In this document: piece by piece, positions 52,341 through 63,015 of the stretch | Layout: every line of letters begins with the position of its first letter | How positions within the stretch are numbered: the stretch's first letter is position 1 | DNA from: Meghimatium bilineatum | Lineage: Eukaryota; Mollusca; Gastropoda; Stylommatophora; Philomycidae | Assembly (NCBI GenBank): GCA_034231615.1 | Contig: CM067306.1 | Coordinates: forward strand, 46,878,094-46,942,093 | Reading direction: 5' to 3' | Length of the DNA stretch: 64,000 nucleotides | Notes under the pieces: generated by a model | The model's database searches: none | Told to the model about the DNA's origin: nothing | Seen by the model: only the letters and a program-made list of their open reading frames with translations | Made by a program: the position numbers and the translations under genes

Positions 52341-52592
52341 CGAGACCGCGTGACGCAGTGGTTAAAGCACTGGCTTCGTATATGTATGGTTCTGGGTTCA
52401 TTCCCCAGTTGAGGCGGCAATGTTTTTCGACCCAGCCTGAAGTGGGTACTGGATCTTTCCTGGAGGTAAAGACTGCGAGGGAGAGGAGATGGCTACCACC
52501 CTCATATAGCAGAGCCACCGAAATGTAAAATGACTAACGTCTCACACCCCTAAAGCAGTTAAGTGCTATGTGTGAACTTTATTAACCAACCT
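52341..52592 (+). repeat. tRNA-derived SINE, near full-length
   Basis: gcgtgacgcagtggttaaag (A box) and ggttctgggttcattcccc (B box) are followed by gactgcgagggagaggagat, ggctaccaccctcat and aacgtctcacacccctaaag, and a short end. The same family as 40903-41186; the TTAC tail is degraded here. The frames called in it on both strands (52321-52528) are spurious. Confidence 0.85.
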
Positions 52593-53317
52593 TCCTGGTG
52601 TGACAGTTACTTTCTTGGTCTGGCTCAGGAAGGGAAGAAATCTACAGACTTCCCAGTATAATGTCACACAGAGACCGTCGGTAGTAAAGACGTCTGTGCA
52701 AACAAGCCGTCACTCATATTTTTCATTATTGTCGTGATTTTTCTTGGTCACCATTTATGTACTTGGAGTCGCATGCCAAAACAAGCCAAGTCCAACCAAC
52801 GAAATGCACAGATATAACCAAAATCAGCCGTTCAGGTCATGTTTACCTTCTGCACATATGTCTTTACTAGTCTGGTCATTTACTACTAGTCTATGTCAAA
52901 GGTCATCAACCCATAGACTAGCAACCAATCAAACACCTTTTCCGTTTTTTTAATAAGTGACTTCTATCATCAAAAATATTTCCCAAATTTAAAAAAAAGA
53001 AATGAAAAGTTCACACGTTTGTCTTTCTATTCTGTGTTATTGTTCCATTAGCCATTATACACCAGCCGCAACTCACCGAACTGAACAATTTCTTTTCGTT
53101 GATCTGTCAGTCCATCAGATCACAGCCTCAATAGCTGTAGTTAGATGTGTGATTTATTTCCGGTTATCCATGAGCTCTATAGATTTGGAAATGGCTTTTT
53201 AAGAATTTATTTTAAAACCCATCTATCTTTTCAGTTAACACTTGAAAAAATATCTTCTTCAAAATTGACTCTCCTCACGCCCTCCGCTTCTGTATTAAAC
53301 CAGAATGGCACATTAAC
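52593..53317. other. no recognisable gene
   Basis: Unique AT-rich DNA; no domain recognised. Confidence 0.4.
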
Positions 53318-53757
53318 AATGGAATTCCACAGCAACAACTTGGTCCGTACGAACGAAATATACAGTATAAATAATATGGGAAGAATCCCCGTGTGTTTCC
53401 GGGCCCGAGAGAGGAGCAAAGAATAGCAACAGTTTACATGCCATGCATGTTGTAAGAGACAACAAAAGAGGTTATGGGATGGAGTTGGCTGTCACATCCC
53501 ATTTATGGACACGACCCAAAGCCATGTTAAAATCGGATGTGTCAGGCCTAAAGGCGCAGGTATCACAGCAATACTGTAAATCATGACATAACTCTTGCTG
53601 TTCTCCGGACTACATCCTGTTAATCTGCAGGAGTTTGAGAACGAAAACAGAAGAAGAAGAATATGGGAAGAAATATAAAATGGGGATTATGAAGAGTGCT
53701 GCTAAAGAGGAAAATTGTTATAAAAGGATGCGTTATAGTGAGATTCCACTATATTTC
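53318..53757. repeat. pogo-like MITE split by SR1
   Basis: Right end gttatagtgagattccacta and inner aaaatggggattatg match the MITE at 45966-46137; the left part (53318-53385) is diverged. SR1 lies between. Confidence 0.55.
53386..53659 (+). mobile_element. SR1 short retroposon, full-length (274 bp) with 13-bp target duplication
   Basis: Flanked by a perfect duplication AATATGGGAAGAA (53373-53385 and 53660-53672). It begins tccccgtgtgtttccgggcc and runs through gaggagcaaagaatagcaac, catgttgtaagagacaac, tgggatggagttggctgtc, ggcctaaaggcgcaggtatc and ctgcaggagtttgagaacg, and ends aaaacagaagaagaag. It is inserted in a pogo-like MITE. No ORF; I could not identify polymerase III boxes. Confidence 0.9.
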
Positions 53758-53949
53758 TAGTAGAAGGACTATATGAATTTTCTTCCAGTTAAATATCCAT
53801 CCGTGATCACGTTATTTCGACAGTCAATGCAACTCAATTGACACCACTGCTCAAACACCTTTACATCAATTTGGCTACTAAAAAAAAATGATAAACAGTA
53901 TATTTATACCAACTTTGTGTTATCAATGTCAGTCATGGTCAATGTCTAA

Positions 53950-54260
53950 GAAACACGAGCAAAAGCTGTGAGATGAGATGTTGGAAGATCGTTGGAGTCA
54001 AAAGAACAGACCGTATAAGAAACGATGACATCAGAAATGTATACGGAACTGTGCCAGGTATCAAATATACAGAAATACAACAGATTAAGTTGTTCGATCA
54101 CCTTATGAGAATGGAACCAGATCGCATTCCAGCTGTAGCCTATAACAGAAGAGTATCTGGCTACAGAGTGAGAGGAAGACCTAGAGACAGATGGATTGAT
54201 AACATCAGAGACATACTACAACAACAAATGCAACACATCTGGCATTAGAAAGAAGACATG
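53950..54260 (+). mobile_element. RTE-like LINE C-terminal fragment
   Basis: The frame 53973-54248 reads RIRNDDIRNVYGTVPGIKY, IQQIKLFDHLMRMEPDRIP and GYRVRGRPRDRWIDNIRDIL: the R(I)RN-D-I, FxHLMRM and GRPRxRWID blocks of RTE-type ORF2. RT is missing. Confidence 0.75.
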
Positions 54261-54739
54261 GGTCCTTCATGCGACGCTTCGAGCATTAAAAAACCAAGAC
54301 AAGAATGAAACTCCCTAATACAGCATGCCTTTGAGTCAGCGAACATTATTGTCAGAAAAGATCGATAAGTATCAAACATGTAGGAGTCATCTCACAGAAG
54401 AAAAGGATAGCTTATATCAAACATGAAAGAGTCATCTGACAGAAGAGGAATTATTGAAGTTTATAGTCATTTCACAGATGAAAAACAATTAACAAGGCTG
54501 TAACTTAAAACTGATTTGATATCACACATCGAGATGTTACATTTAACAATTGTAATTCATCCATCAATACATTTCAACTCATCTAAATTGTTATTATTAA
54601 GAAAACAAATCACATAAGATTGACTTTACCAAGATTATCGCATAATTTAGCTCCCTCTTGTTGCCGCCGACAGAACAGGGAATAAGAAATAAACTATTTT
54701 TCTGCGTTCGTTCTCAAACTCCTGCGGATGAGCAGGATA

Positions 54740-55023
54740 TGATTTTGCTGCAATATCTGCGCATTTTTTGTTCTACTTGAGCCCCGGCAACACACGGTCG
54801 TAGCAAAAATCTTACCTGTTTTTCATGTCATAAGGAGGTTGTGGGGTTGGCTGTTCAGTCCCATATTGTCAAAATGATTTAAAAGCTGATCGGAAGTTGG
54901 ATATTTCAGGAAGACAAGCGTAAAAATTGAAGTCGAGCTATAGACCATGAAAAAACGCATTCCGTTCATCTAACTACATGCTGCAAACTAGCAGGAGTGT
55001 GAGAGCGAAAGCAGACGTAAAAG
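54740..55023 (+). repeat. SR1 short retroposon, diverged
   Basis: ttcatgtcataaggaggttg, gggttggctgttcagtccc, catgaaaaaacgcattccg and agcaggagtgtgagagcg, ending aaagcagacg. A reverse SR1 end (54697-54760) is directly to its left, forming an inverted pair. Confidence 0.6.
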
Positions 55024-55049
55024 TTAAAACACTTATTTGTTTTGTAGAT

Positions 55050-55210
55050 GTTTGTTCTCCAACTGACAGTTGATACTCTCTCTTAGTAGTACGAGAATCC
55101 CACTGGATATCTAGCAGGGTATAGTCCAGAGAACGGATATATATTGTGTCATCGTTTTATTTGCGCGAATTGTCCGACACACCCGAGTTGGACGGGCTTA
55201 CAATGTATTC
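55050..55210 (-). repeat. SR1-related short retroposon (subfamily 2)
   Basis: gttctccaactgacagttg, cactggatatctagcaggg, tagtccagagaacgg and tccgacacacccgagttgg follow the order seen at 36630-36810, with divergence. Confidence 0.5.
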
Positions 55211-55559
55211 CATCAATCTTTGTGTTTTCAAAAGTAAATATAAACACGATCTAAATATTGCCCACTTAAAGAAATACTGAAAATTTAACTAAAATCTCCA
55301 GGGCATCTTCTGTGTAACTCACGCAGGAATGGGTTCATCTCTGAGATCGATATCAGTAACAGCCTGTGTGGCAACTGAGGTTTGGGCGTCTAAATTCAGG
55401 GTGCAAAATACAGTATAGATCTGGTGTCTACTTTCTAGCCATGTCGTAAAAGGCGAATAAGGAAAGTTTGGCTGACAAATTATCAACCCGTGGAAAAAAA
55501 AAATCATCATTGCCAGATCTTGTTTCAATTTCAAAGTTTTGTCTTCTATCAAATATACG

Positions 55560-55830
55560 AAGAGATGCAGCAGTGGCCATTGTCCATTTGTTGCAGACTT
55601 CTAGTGACAGAGAATGCTAGACACATGAATGATAAAATAGTTGGCACAGAAGTGTGTATTTCTAGCATCTATAACCTCTCCCTCCCTTACACAACCATTC
55701 CTTTGATACTGTGTGTCAGGCTCTCGTTTCAATGACACAATTGAGACGAGCATGTGATTTTGTCAAAAGGTTATGGGCTGTCAAGAAGTAATATGTAACA
55801 GCTAATGGAATTATTTCATCATCATCATTA
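55560..55830 (+). repeat. retroposon ending in (CAT)n, family also in the palindrome arms
   Basis: Ends cagctaatggaattatttcatcatcatcatt; a copy at 57580-57845 ends cagctaaagggattatttcatcatcatcat, and 12200-12290 has the same end. Both 55620-55650 and 57580-57605 share ataattggttcagaagtgtgt-like text. The family has no visible ORF. Confidence 0.6.
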
Positions 55831-56344
55831 ATATCAGTGACCTAAGAACTCTATCAGTAATCAGTATTCCCAATCATCAATGAAGATCATATTTGTGCAC
55901 AGATTATCATGTGGTTCGTACTTGGCTATTAGTTACTATCTACATGACACATCCGGCATCAGCATGTCTTTTGGATCAATGAGATTGGATATCCCAACTC
56001 CTGCCGTAAACATATAGTTACCAAAAAAAACGGCTATTATCATTGTTTTAATCATCTTTTTTATTAGTAGTGGTACCACTTATTTACTTATTCGTTATTA
56101 TTCTTCCTTAAACAAGTCGCTTTTTGCGACAATGCATGTCAGATAAAAATGTTGCTATTATTTGCTGTCCTTTCAGGATCTGTCAAATAAACGAGCGTCT
56201 TGTAGGTACTGATGTGTTGAAACTTCCAAATACACAAAAACAATTGCAGTCATTGTAATTTGAATAAGGCTGGGATGATAATGCACAGAAGGTATCCACA
56301 CAACATGCGTCAGGGTTGTAGGGGTACCACATTGGATGCATCAA

Positions 56345-56770
56345 TACAGAGTCAGCATCATCATCAGATGCCATGCCAGCTGGCGTAGGCAATCATGGAT
56401 GTCCACAGTTCTCTGTCTACAGTATTATGTATCAAGATCGATGTTTCCCTGCCATTCCAGGTTGTCAAACTGTCTAATATTTTCTAACGCTGTCGCCCTG
56501 TCTCTGTTGCCTTCAATCTTGTCTGTTGTGACTATGTTCTCCAAGCCTGCCTGCCTAATGAAGAGGCCAAAAAATGAAAATTCTTTTTCTTATATAATAA
56601 TAAGAATTAAGGTCCGTTTCGAGTTTGACTCTTTCAACATTTCCACATCAGTTTTTCTGGCAGCCCATGGTATTCTCGGCATTCTTCTATAGCACCACAT
56701 CTCTGTTACTTCTAATTTCCCACTTTGTTAATTGTCCAAAACTCGCATCCATATGTTAGTTATATATAGC
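56345..56770 (-). mobile_element. RTE-like LINE 3' end
   Basis: In reverse it runs GAGTTTTGGACAATTAACAAAG, RRMPRIPWAARKT-like text, KNSFSF-FGLFIRQAGLENI and VVTTDKIEGNRDR in various frames, then the (GATGAT)n tail at ~56350. It parallels 44505-44842. Confidence 0.65.
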
Positions 56771-57299
56771 ACTGCAGAACTCTCTCACGTCTAGTGACAA
56801 TGTCATATTACACAGTATATTTTTCTGATTGTAGTTTATGCCTGTCTCATTCTGCTTCTTATTTCACAAGAGTCCACAATATTTCTATATTCAGTAATGC
56901 GGATGAGCGGGGGTAAATCTTGACCTGCCCAGTCTTTGATGTGCCCTGTTCATGTTTTTTTTGTTCAACAAAAAAAATGTTTATCAAGCCAATGTTTTCC
57001 ACATTGGACACCTTCAATTGTCTCTATAGTTATCAGTTTTGACAAGGAATCATATCGGCATACACGTACGTTACATGTTCAAACCATGCAAAATGTTATC
57101 GTTTCACTATATACTGTGTAATGATAATTGAAGGGGAGACGGACACGGCCTATTAAACCCAATTACAATTGGTCAATGAATAATCATAAGAAGTATAGTT
57201 TGTCACTCTTTTTCCTAAGGAGATGAAGTTTTCCTTTCAGCTGCAATCGTTTTTCTGACATCCTTTATTCATTTGGAGGTAGTTTTTAAGAGTGTTTAC

Positions 57300-57490
57300 A
57301 AATTATGGGAATCCCATTATAACAACCGGATCGATGAAATAATCGCTAATACACGCTAAAAAAAGTAATAACAAAAAAATCGCTACATGCGATATCTGCG
57401 CTATATTATATTTAGGAATAAACTTATTAGGGATTTTGAAAAGTGATAAACAGAAAAATTGTTATAAACGAATGTGGGATTATACTGTAT
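57300..57490. repeat. pogo-like MITE, diverged
   Basis: gggaatcccattataacaacc at the left and aattgttataaacgaatgtggg at the right, with aataaacttattagggattttg between, match 45966-46137 loosely. Confidence 0.45.
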
Positions 57491-57579
57491 ATGGTGACTA
57501 TTTTACTCTACATGGATTTTTGAGGCAGGGTAAAACTGCGATTAACTGCGGATGGGTCAAAAAATCTGGCAGAAGAATG

Positions 57580-57845
57580 ACAAGATAATTGGTTCAGAAG
57601 TGTGTGTTGTGCTCCTGTCAGGACTTGATAATCCTGAGATACTTGCGCACCGGAATTCCTTCTTTCTGGGACTAAACATGCATCCATGAACCACACTTGC
57701 TCAACCATGCCGTTGATACTTTATATGAGTACGAATCAGTAACAACTTAGAAGAATCTATAGATGAAACAATAGTCAAAAAATAATATGGGCTTTCTAGA
57801 AATATCTGCACACAGCTAAAGGGATTATTTCATCATCATCATGTG
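57580..57845 (+). repeat. retroposon ending in (CAT)n
   Basis: See 55560-55830. Ends cacagctaaagggattatttcatcatcatcatg. Confidence 0.6.
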
Positions 57846-57911
57846 ACTTTAGCTTGCTTTTCCACAAGCAAGTTTTCTACTCGTGAAAGGACTGACTTTC
57901 GTGCAATATTG

Positions 57912-58105
57912 AAGCATCGTTCTCAAACTCCAGTAGAGTAGCAGGATGGAGAACGGAATACATTGTGTTATAGTTTACGTCTTGGTTGCGATATTTCGCC
58001 TGTTGACCTGACATATCCGACTTCAGAAGGGATGCCTGGTTCACGTTACCATCTATGGCAAGTAACACTGTCACTGTTCTCCTCTCCGCTTTCCCTGGCA
58101 ACAAA
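57912..58105 (-). repeat. SR1 short retroposon, partial
   Basis: In plus-strand terms: cgttctcaaactccagtagag, agcaggatggagaacgg, gtttacgtcttggttgcgata, cctgacatatccgacttcag, ggcaagtaacactgtc. The 5' end is short. Confidence 0.7.
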
Positions 58106-58144
58106 CTAGTGTGAGACATTGAGTTTGAACATTGCAACTTTTGC

Positions 58145-58460
58145 CACATAGCGATCTAAGAAATAAAACACACCAAGAATATGTTTCAAATTTTATAAGA
58201 AAACGCCAATGGAAATACCTGGGATACGTTCTTAGACTATGTGAAAACAGACTGAACCAGCAAGCCCTTATGTGGACACCGAAAGTGGAAAGAAAAAGAG
58301 GAAGACAATAAATTACCCTAAAAAACATACGTAAAAGAAGGTGAAATAATATGTTGCAAGTCCATACAAGAACTAAATGTACAATCAGCGGACCGCAATG
58401 CATGGAGAATCAAAACATCTACCCTATGTGCCGCCCGTGGCCCGAAAGGAACAAACTAAC
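58145..58460 (+). mobile_element. RTE-like LINE C-terminal fragment
   Basis: The plus strand reads DLRNKTHQEYVSNFIRKRQW, KYLGYVLRLCENRLNQQALM and WTPKVERKRGR, closely related to 31720-31870 (DLRDKTHQEYVSNIIRKRRW). It ends in the same AACAAACTAACTAA tail at ~58460. Confidence 0.75.
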
Positions 58461-58799
58461 TAATTACTACCTTGCGGTCCAGGTTTCATCACAACAGAGA
58501 TCTTTTGCCATATCACGCCAAACCTTCTTAGTTATCTTCTGTGTCAGGCAATACAGCCGGAAGTATTGCTATTTTCTCTTCCCCCCCCCCACTCCATTTC
58601 AGAAGGCTATCAACATATTTGTTTCCCTGCAACAAGTATATTGCCATACGTTAAATTATCAATGCCATAAAAATTGTAGCCGTGAAGCTAGTCTCTCATT
58701 GATTAAGAATAGCCTTGTGGACACATCCTTCAAAAGTGATGCTGTGACTTCCCAGTGATTTTAATTGGTTATCGACACAAAGTGAACAATGTGTGTTGA

Positions 58800-59035
58800 C
58801 GTGACTCGAAAGGGGAGCAAAGACAGCAACATTGTTTACTTTCAATTCATGTCCTATTAGGCTACTATGGCGATTACGGGGTGGAGCCATGGCTTTCCAA
58901 TGATATATAGGATCAAATGAATCAAGAGCCATTATGAAGTGGATGAGTCATCCCTAAAGGCGCAGATATCTCAGTTAAACCTTGACACAACGAATTTCGT
59001 TCTTCGGATTGCATGCAGTTTGACAACGCAGGAGA
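58800..59035 (+). repeat. SR1 short retroposon inside a foldback MITE
   Basis: Has cgaaaggggagcaaagacagc, catgtcctattaggctac, ggcgcagatatctcag and tgcagtttgacaacgcagg. It is flanked by inverted foldback arms: catccttcaaaagtgatgct at 58726 and agcatcacttttgaaggatg at 59071. Confidence 0.7.
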
Positions 59036-59659
59036 AAAGTTGGTTGTGAAAATCATGGAAAAGTCAAATAGCATCACTTTTGAAGGATGAAGCAAAAGAG
59101 TTCACAGTTCTATACAAATTGAGTGACTCAGCAATGTCATGAATTCTATAAATAGATCCCTCGTTCGTCGAAACGTTACCGCTACAGAACCTGTTGGCTA
59201 GATGGAAAACACCCTTCTAAAATGACATTATACGTTTCTATTCGCTGTCGCCACAAAGTATAAACACAGCGACCAATTAAAATCACGGGAAAAGTAAAAT
59301 GCGTCATGTTAGAATGATGTTTTGTATTTAGCCAATAGGTCTTATATACAAGAACTCTCACGGCCAAACGAACTAGTAAAAAATATGTGTATCGGATGGT
59401 CTATTTATGGTATCACGGAATTCTTGAAAATATTTGGTTATGTTAATTAGAATCCTTCTTGAATAATATTCAATTAATTAATTTAGGAAGAATATTTAGC
59501 GGGGAAGCAATTGTTAATCATCCATTAGATATTGACAGGACCGTGCGGAGGATTTTTTTTTATGATGCAAATCTTCGAAATGCCACCTCGCTTAAAAGGT
59601 TTTTTTCTTCTAAATGCCACCCCTTAAATGTATTTTGATTAGTGCCGTCTGTTGCGGCC

Positions 59660-59726
59660 GTTTCTCTGAATCACAGCACGTTTGAACATCCCCTTTTCTC
59701 TGAATCACAGCACGTTTGAACATCAC
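59660..59726. repeat. 35-bp direct tandem duplication
   Basis: ttctctgaatcacagcacg with ctttgaacatc-like ends occurs at about 59665 and again at about 59696 (ttctctgaatcacagcacgtttgaacatc both times). Confidence 0.85.
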
Positions 59727-59885
59727 CACCCTCCAACTAACTTGATCGTAATGTTAAATGAATGTATTCCTGACAAAGGCCATTTCTTCGAAACATCGAT
59801 TGTGTATATTTTCCAGTGATTCGTAAAACTTCATTAGCAAGCGTATTTAACTTTTGTATATTGAATCATAGTTTTTCTACAATCC

Positions 59886-59891
59886 TTTATT
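59886..59891 (-). promoter_or_regulatory. candidate polyadenylation signal of the Sp-family gene
   Basis: The minus strand reads AATAAA about 190 nt downstream of the TGA of the terminal Sp exon. The hexamer is common by chance in AT-rich DNA, so this is only a plausible 3' end. Confidence 0.3.
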
Positions 59892-60081
59892 ATTGAATAG
59901 ACCATGGTAGAGATATCGTTCAATGAACAATTACCGAGTGGTCAACAGTCTGATTTATCTTTGGATATTTCGTAATCAGCAAAACTGTAGGAATCGTATA
60001 GCACGCCCAATAAAAACACAAGATATAGCAACATTGCTCAAACGTGTCTAATAAGGTCTTTCTCATCTTGTTTTCATTGCT

Positions 60082-60187
60082 TCATGTGTCTGCTTTTCTT
60101 TCATCTTCGTTGCTGTCTTCCCCTTCCCTTTTCTCTCCTTGAGCATGAGTCTTGACATGCTTGCTTAGATGGTCACTCCGCATGAAC
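60082..60187 (-). CDS. Sp-family transcription factor, terminal exon (finger 3 and C-terminus)
   Basis: After a tttctctag acceptor the minus strand reads FMRSDHLSKHVKTH, the helix and two zinc-binding histidines of the third C2H2 finger of Sp factors. A short charged tail (AQGEKREGEDSNEDERKADT) follows, then TGA. With the split Arg from the upstream exon it gives the junction CPKC-NKR-FMRSDHLSKH. RSDHLSK matches the finger 3 recognition helix of Sp1, so GC-box binding is expected. The tail is shorter and more acidic than I recall for vertebrate Sp1. The intron at 60188-62931 contains a 1-kb LR1 retroposon (60575-61590) and SR1 and foldback repeats, so the gene tolerates intronic transposons. 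The full protein and its expression cannot be judged here. Confidence 0.9.
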
Positions 60188-60524
60188 CTAGAGAAACAAA
60201 AATTGAAATCAAAAATTTATATATAACTACAAGAGTAAGCAAATGCAAAAACTTTACTTGGTCTGGCTCTGTAACAGTAATTTTCCGGAGGTCGTGGTGA
60301 CTGAATTACCAGAACTACGACATCCGCTATTTTTATGACTGTAAAGCTCTGATATAACCAAATTCAACTAACGTCGGTGGCTGAAAGAGGACACCATAAG
60401 ATGTACATTTTGACATTCAGATCAATCTCTGTAGCGCGGATCTCGGACGACCAACATATTAAGTTCAAATTCACTGCAGGTAACTGCATAATAATAATTT
60501 GTAATTATAACAGACATTACCCGT

Positions 60525-60570
60525 CAGGGTCGTAGGGGTGCCACATTGAGACACTTGATGCAGAAAGACA
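60525..60570 (-). repeat. RTE-like LINE end fragment
   Basis: cgtcagggtcgtaggggtgccacattgag is the reverse of the 3' end at 1845-1880. Confidence 0.5.
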
Positions 60571-60574
60571 TCCG

Positions 60575-61590
60575 GGGTGGTAAGGGTACCGCATTGATCT
60601 CTGTGGACCCACGGTTAGCAGATAACCAAAAGTACCTCCTCGTAGTGCACCTGGAAACAAAAGTACAGGATCTCGTGCTGCTTCTGTAACGTGTCCGTTA
60701 ATGTGGAGGCTGCAGATGGAATGAGAATTGACTGTAAAAAGACATGCAATATCTCCGAAACCTCTGTGCCAGCACATATAGTGTCACTGTCGACAAGCAG
60801 TAACGCAAGATAGTCCGGCTCGAGCATAGAAGAAACGGATAATGCAATTGTCACAAAATGGGTAGATGTCAAGGCGAAGAGTGAAAATGACATGGGAACA
60901 ATGAGAGACCAGCACAGCGCCAGAGGAAAGCGCTACGTGCAAACGAAACAGGGAAACGTTACAAGGAAATCGGAACTAAAGCTGTGTTCAGCTCAAGATC
61001 AAACTTCTAGTTCCCGGTGCTCCTAAAAAATGTGTAGACTCAGACTTGGACGAGGGGTGTACGATAGCTCAGCTAAGAGGGCTAGCGAACCCGGCACCAA
61101 CTCTATCATCGCTGTTTTCATATACCGGAATCACGCTCACTGAGAGACAAGGTTCAGTACCATATGTTTACAGGAACAGCACGTCTAATTACGCAAGACT
61201 AGTTCACTGGCAGCACACGACCTCGTGCGAGCGTGGCGTAGTCGACCCAAGCCTAAATCCCTGATTACCTTCTCCACGGAGACTGCCACCCAGCGACATG
61301 TTTTGGTCAGAAAAATAAAAAGGCACAGTGGATAGAAAACCATCATGGCGTAGAGTCGACATACATCCATCGCCTGACGACAGATCCTATCACAGGCTGT
61401 CACAGACTAGAGAAGCCCACTACACGAATTAAAGACATGACGACAATGGATGTGCTGGGTCTTCCCAGGTACAAATAACGCAGCTATGCTGCAAACCAGC
61501 AGCACGCCGTACTTCACGCTCCCCGGCGGTAATCACACGAACTTTCGTGCTGGTGATCAGAGAGCGAAAAAAAATTAAGAACATCTCTTG
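60575..61590 (+). mobile_element. LR1 long retroposon in the Sp-gene intron
   Basis: The plus strand starts gtaccgcattgatctctgtg, then cggttagcagataacc, shares gaaacgttacaaggaaatcg, cagctcaagatcaaacttc, ctcagcta-agagg and gccgtacttcacgctccccgg with other copies, and ends gatcagagagcgaaaaaaaattaag. It lies opposite to the transcription direction of the Sp gene, whose intron it occupies. Confidence 0.8.
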
Positions 61591-61889
61591 GCATCCCTAT
61601 CCTCTGCTATCCTGATGATTGTGGATACTTGACACCAGACAGTCCTTGATATTATCCAACCATGTCTTCTTGCGACAACTGTGCATATGGCAGCCTACTG
61701 TGCCTATTTATATTGCTTAGAAAATCACTAATGTTACGGTAGTGGGTTTATCGAGGTGTCCCAAATATGACATGCTACCTTCCACTATTACATAATTACC
61801 AACCAACATTGTGCAACCACCAACCACACATTGCACAACTACCAATCACACATTGCACAACTGGCAAACTAATCTGTACAAAAACTTGC

Positions 61890-62090
61890 TCCATCACCAA
61901 GTGTCGTCTCTACAACGAAGGTAGTCTGCTACGACCTCCAACATCCCCATATTTTCGTCGTGCACTCTGCTAGACTGCAACGTCCGTCTCTCCCGCTTGT
62001 ATATCTACCAACTTCTTACTCGCCTCCCCCTTCTACTCTCAAGTAAGGTCTTCAACAAGGTATCCTATACTTGTATATCCTATCAAGGAA
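61890..62090 (-). mobile_element. RTE-like LINE 3' end fragment (family of 42118-43345)
   Basis: gtgtcgtctctacaacgaagg, cgtcgtgcactctgctagactg and cttctactctcaagtaaggtcttc match 13140-13320 in the same orientation. It lies in the Sp-gene intron. Confidence 0.7.
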
Positions 62091-62407
62091 TCCTATTAAT
62101 ATATACAGTACAGAGAATTTAGTTCATTCACACAAATAATAAACATTCTAGTGAAAAAGCAGGTGAAAGTTCTGTGTGGGTTGAAAGATCAGACACACAT
62201 CGTACGACATGCATTTAGTCAGGAACTCTCAGGAAAAGATGAAAACCAAAATATACACAGAGGAAAGAATTAGACGCAGAGACATAAAGGCTTGGTAGAG
62301 CATGGAGTTATGCTGGGAGACCTATGCTCTGAAGAGAGCTAAAAAGGTCTATAGATAAATATGAATTAAGTACTAAATTAATCACTAAATGAACACCATC
62401 TAAACTA

Positions 62408-62665
62408 TCTGAGATCATTCTCATACTCCTGTTGGTTAACATGTTGAAGTCATAAGACCTGAGTGCATTGTTTTATGATTTACAGCTTGGTTGCGATATC
62501 AGCACCTTCCGGCACAACACCATCTGACTTCAGCATATCTTTATGGTCACAGATTTTCTATGAAAAAATCAAAACCTCCTTAGTCGCTTTTCTACGCACG
62601 ACAAGTAGCAGTGTTTCTATCCTTTGTTCCAATGTCGGGCTCCGAAAACACAGGGGATGCTGAAA
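62408..62665 (-). repeat. SR1 short retroposon, partial
   Basis: In plus-strand terms: cattctcatactcctgttgg, gatttacagcttggttgcgatatcagc, catctgacttcagcatatctt, cctccttagtcgcttttctacg, gtagcagtgtttctatcctttg. Inside the Sp-gene intron. Confidence 0.65.
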
Positions 62666-62708
62666 CGAGTCTCTTATCGCTTATACAGCTCTGTGAACTA
62701 ATCGGGTA

Positions 62709-62826
62709 TCATCCTTCACAAGTGACGCTATTGTGAATTTCATTGATCACTTTGTGCATACTTTACGTCTACAGCCAATGAAAATCAAGGGGAGAGTCAA
62801 ATAATATCGCTTTTGAAGGCTGAATA
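62709..62826. repeat. foldback MITE, most complete copy
   Basis: The left arm catccttcacaagtgacgct...atttcattgatc pairs with the right arm cagccaatgaaaatcaagg...gcttttgaaggctg around a ~30-bp loop (actttgtgcatactttacgt). No ORF. Other copies: 22505-22590, 22930-23070, 33835-33915, 58726-59090 (split), 59225-59320. Confidence 0.65.
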
Positions 62827-62931
62827 AACTGGAGTGCATAATTCGACCGAGCATCGCTGGTTTTCCATCAGACCAAATATTAAATAAAACAACAGCTGAA
62901 TTTGGAGGGAGAAGATACTAAATGTAATTAC

Positions 62932-63015
62932 CGTTTGTTACATTTTGGGCAGGCGAATCTCTTTTCTCCTGTGTGTGTTCTCAGGTGTCTCTGTAGTTCA
63001 TCAGATCTAGTAAAC
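62932..63015 (-). CDS. Sp-family transcription factor, internal exon (zinc fingers 2 and 3)
   Basis: An 84-nt exon reads [10 protein letters not shown] on the minus strand, then [13 protein letters not shown] and CPKCNKR. This is the helix half of C2H2 finger 2, the TGEK-type linker and the cysteine half of finger 3. RSDELQR is the DNA-contact helix of finger 2 in Sp/KLF factors, which bind GC/GT boxes in the nucleus. The exon is bounded by a pyrimidine-rich acceptor (ctgccag) and a gtaatt donor; it starts after two bases of a split codon and ends in a split Arg codon (CG/G). As I recall, vertebrate Sp1-4 genes have introns at these places, which favours Sp1-4 over the Sp5-9 type. The exon encoding finger 1 was not found up to 64000 and probably lies beyond the window. 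Frame and splice phase match the exon at 60082-60187 exactly. Confidence 0.9.

Noticed and set aside
52321..52528. Overlapping 65-codon frames on both strands
   Set aside because: They are the two strands of a tRNA-derived SINE.
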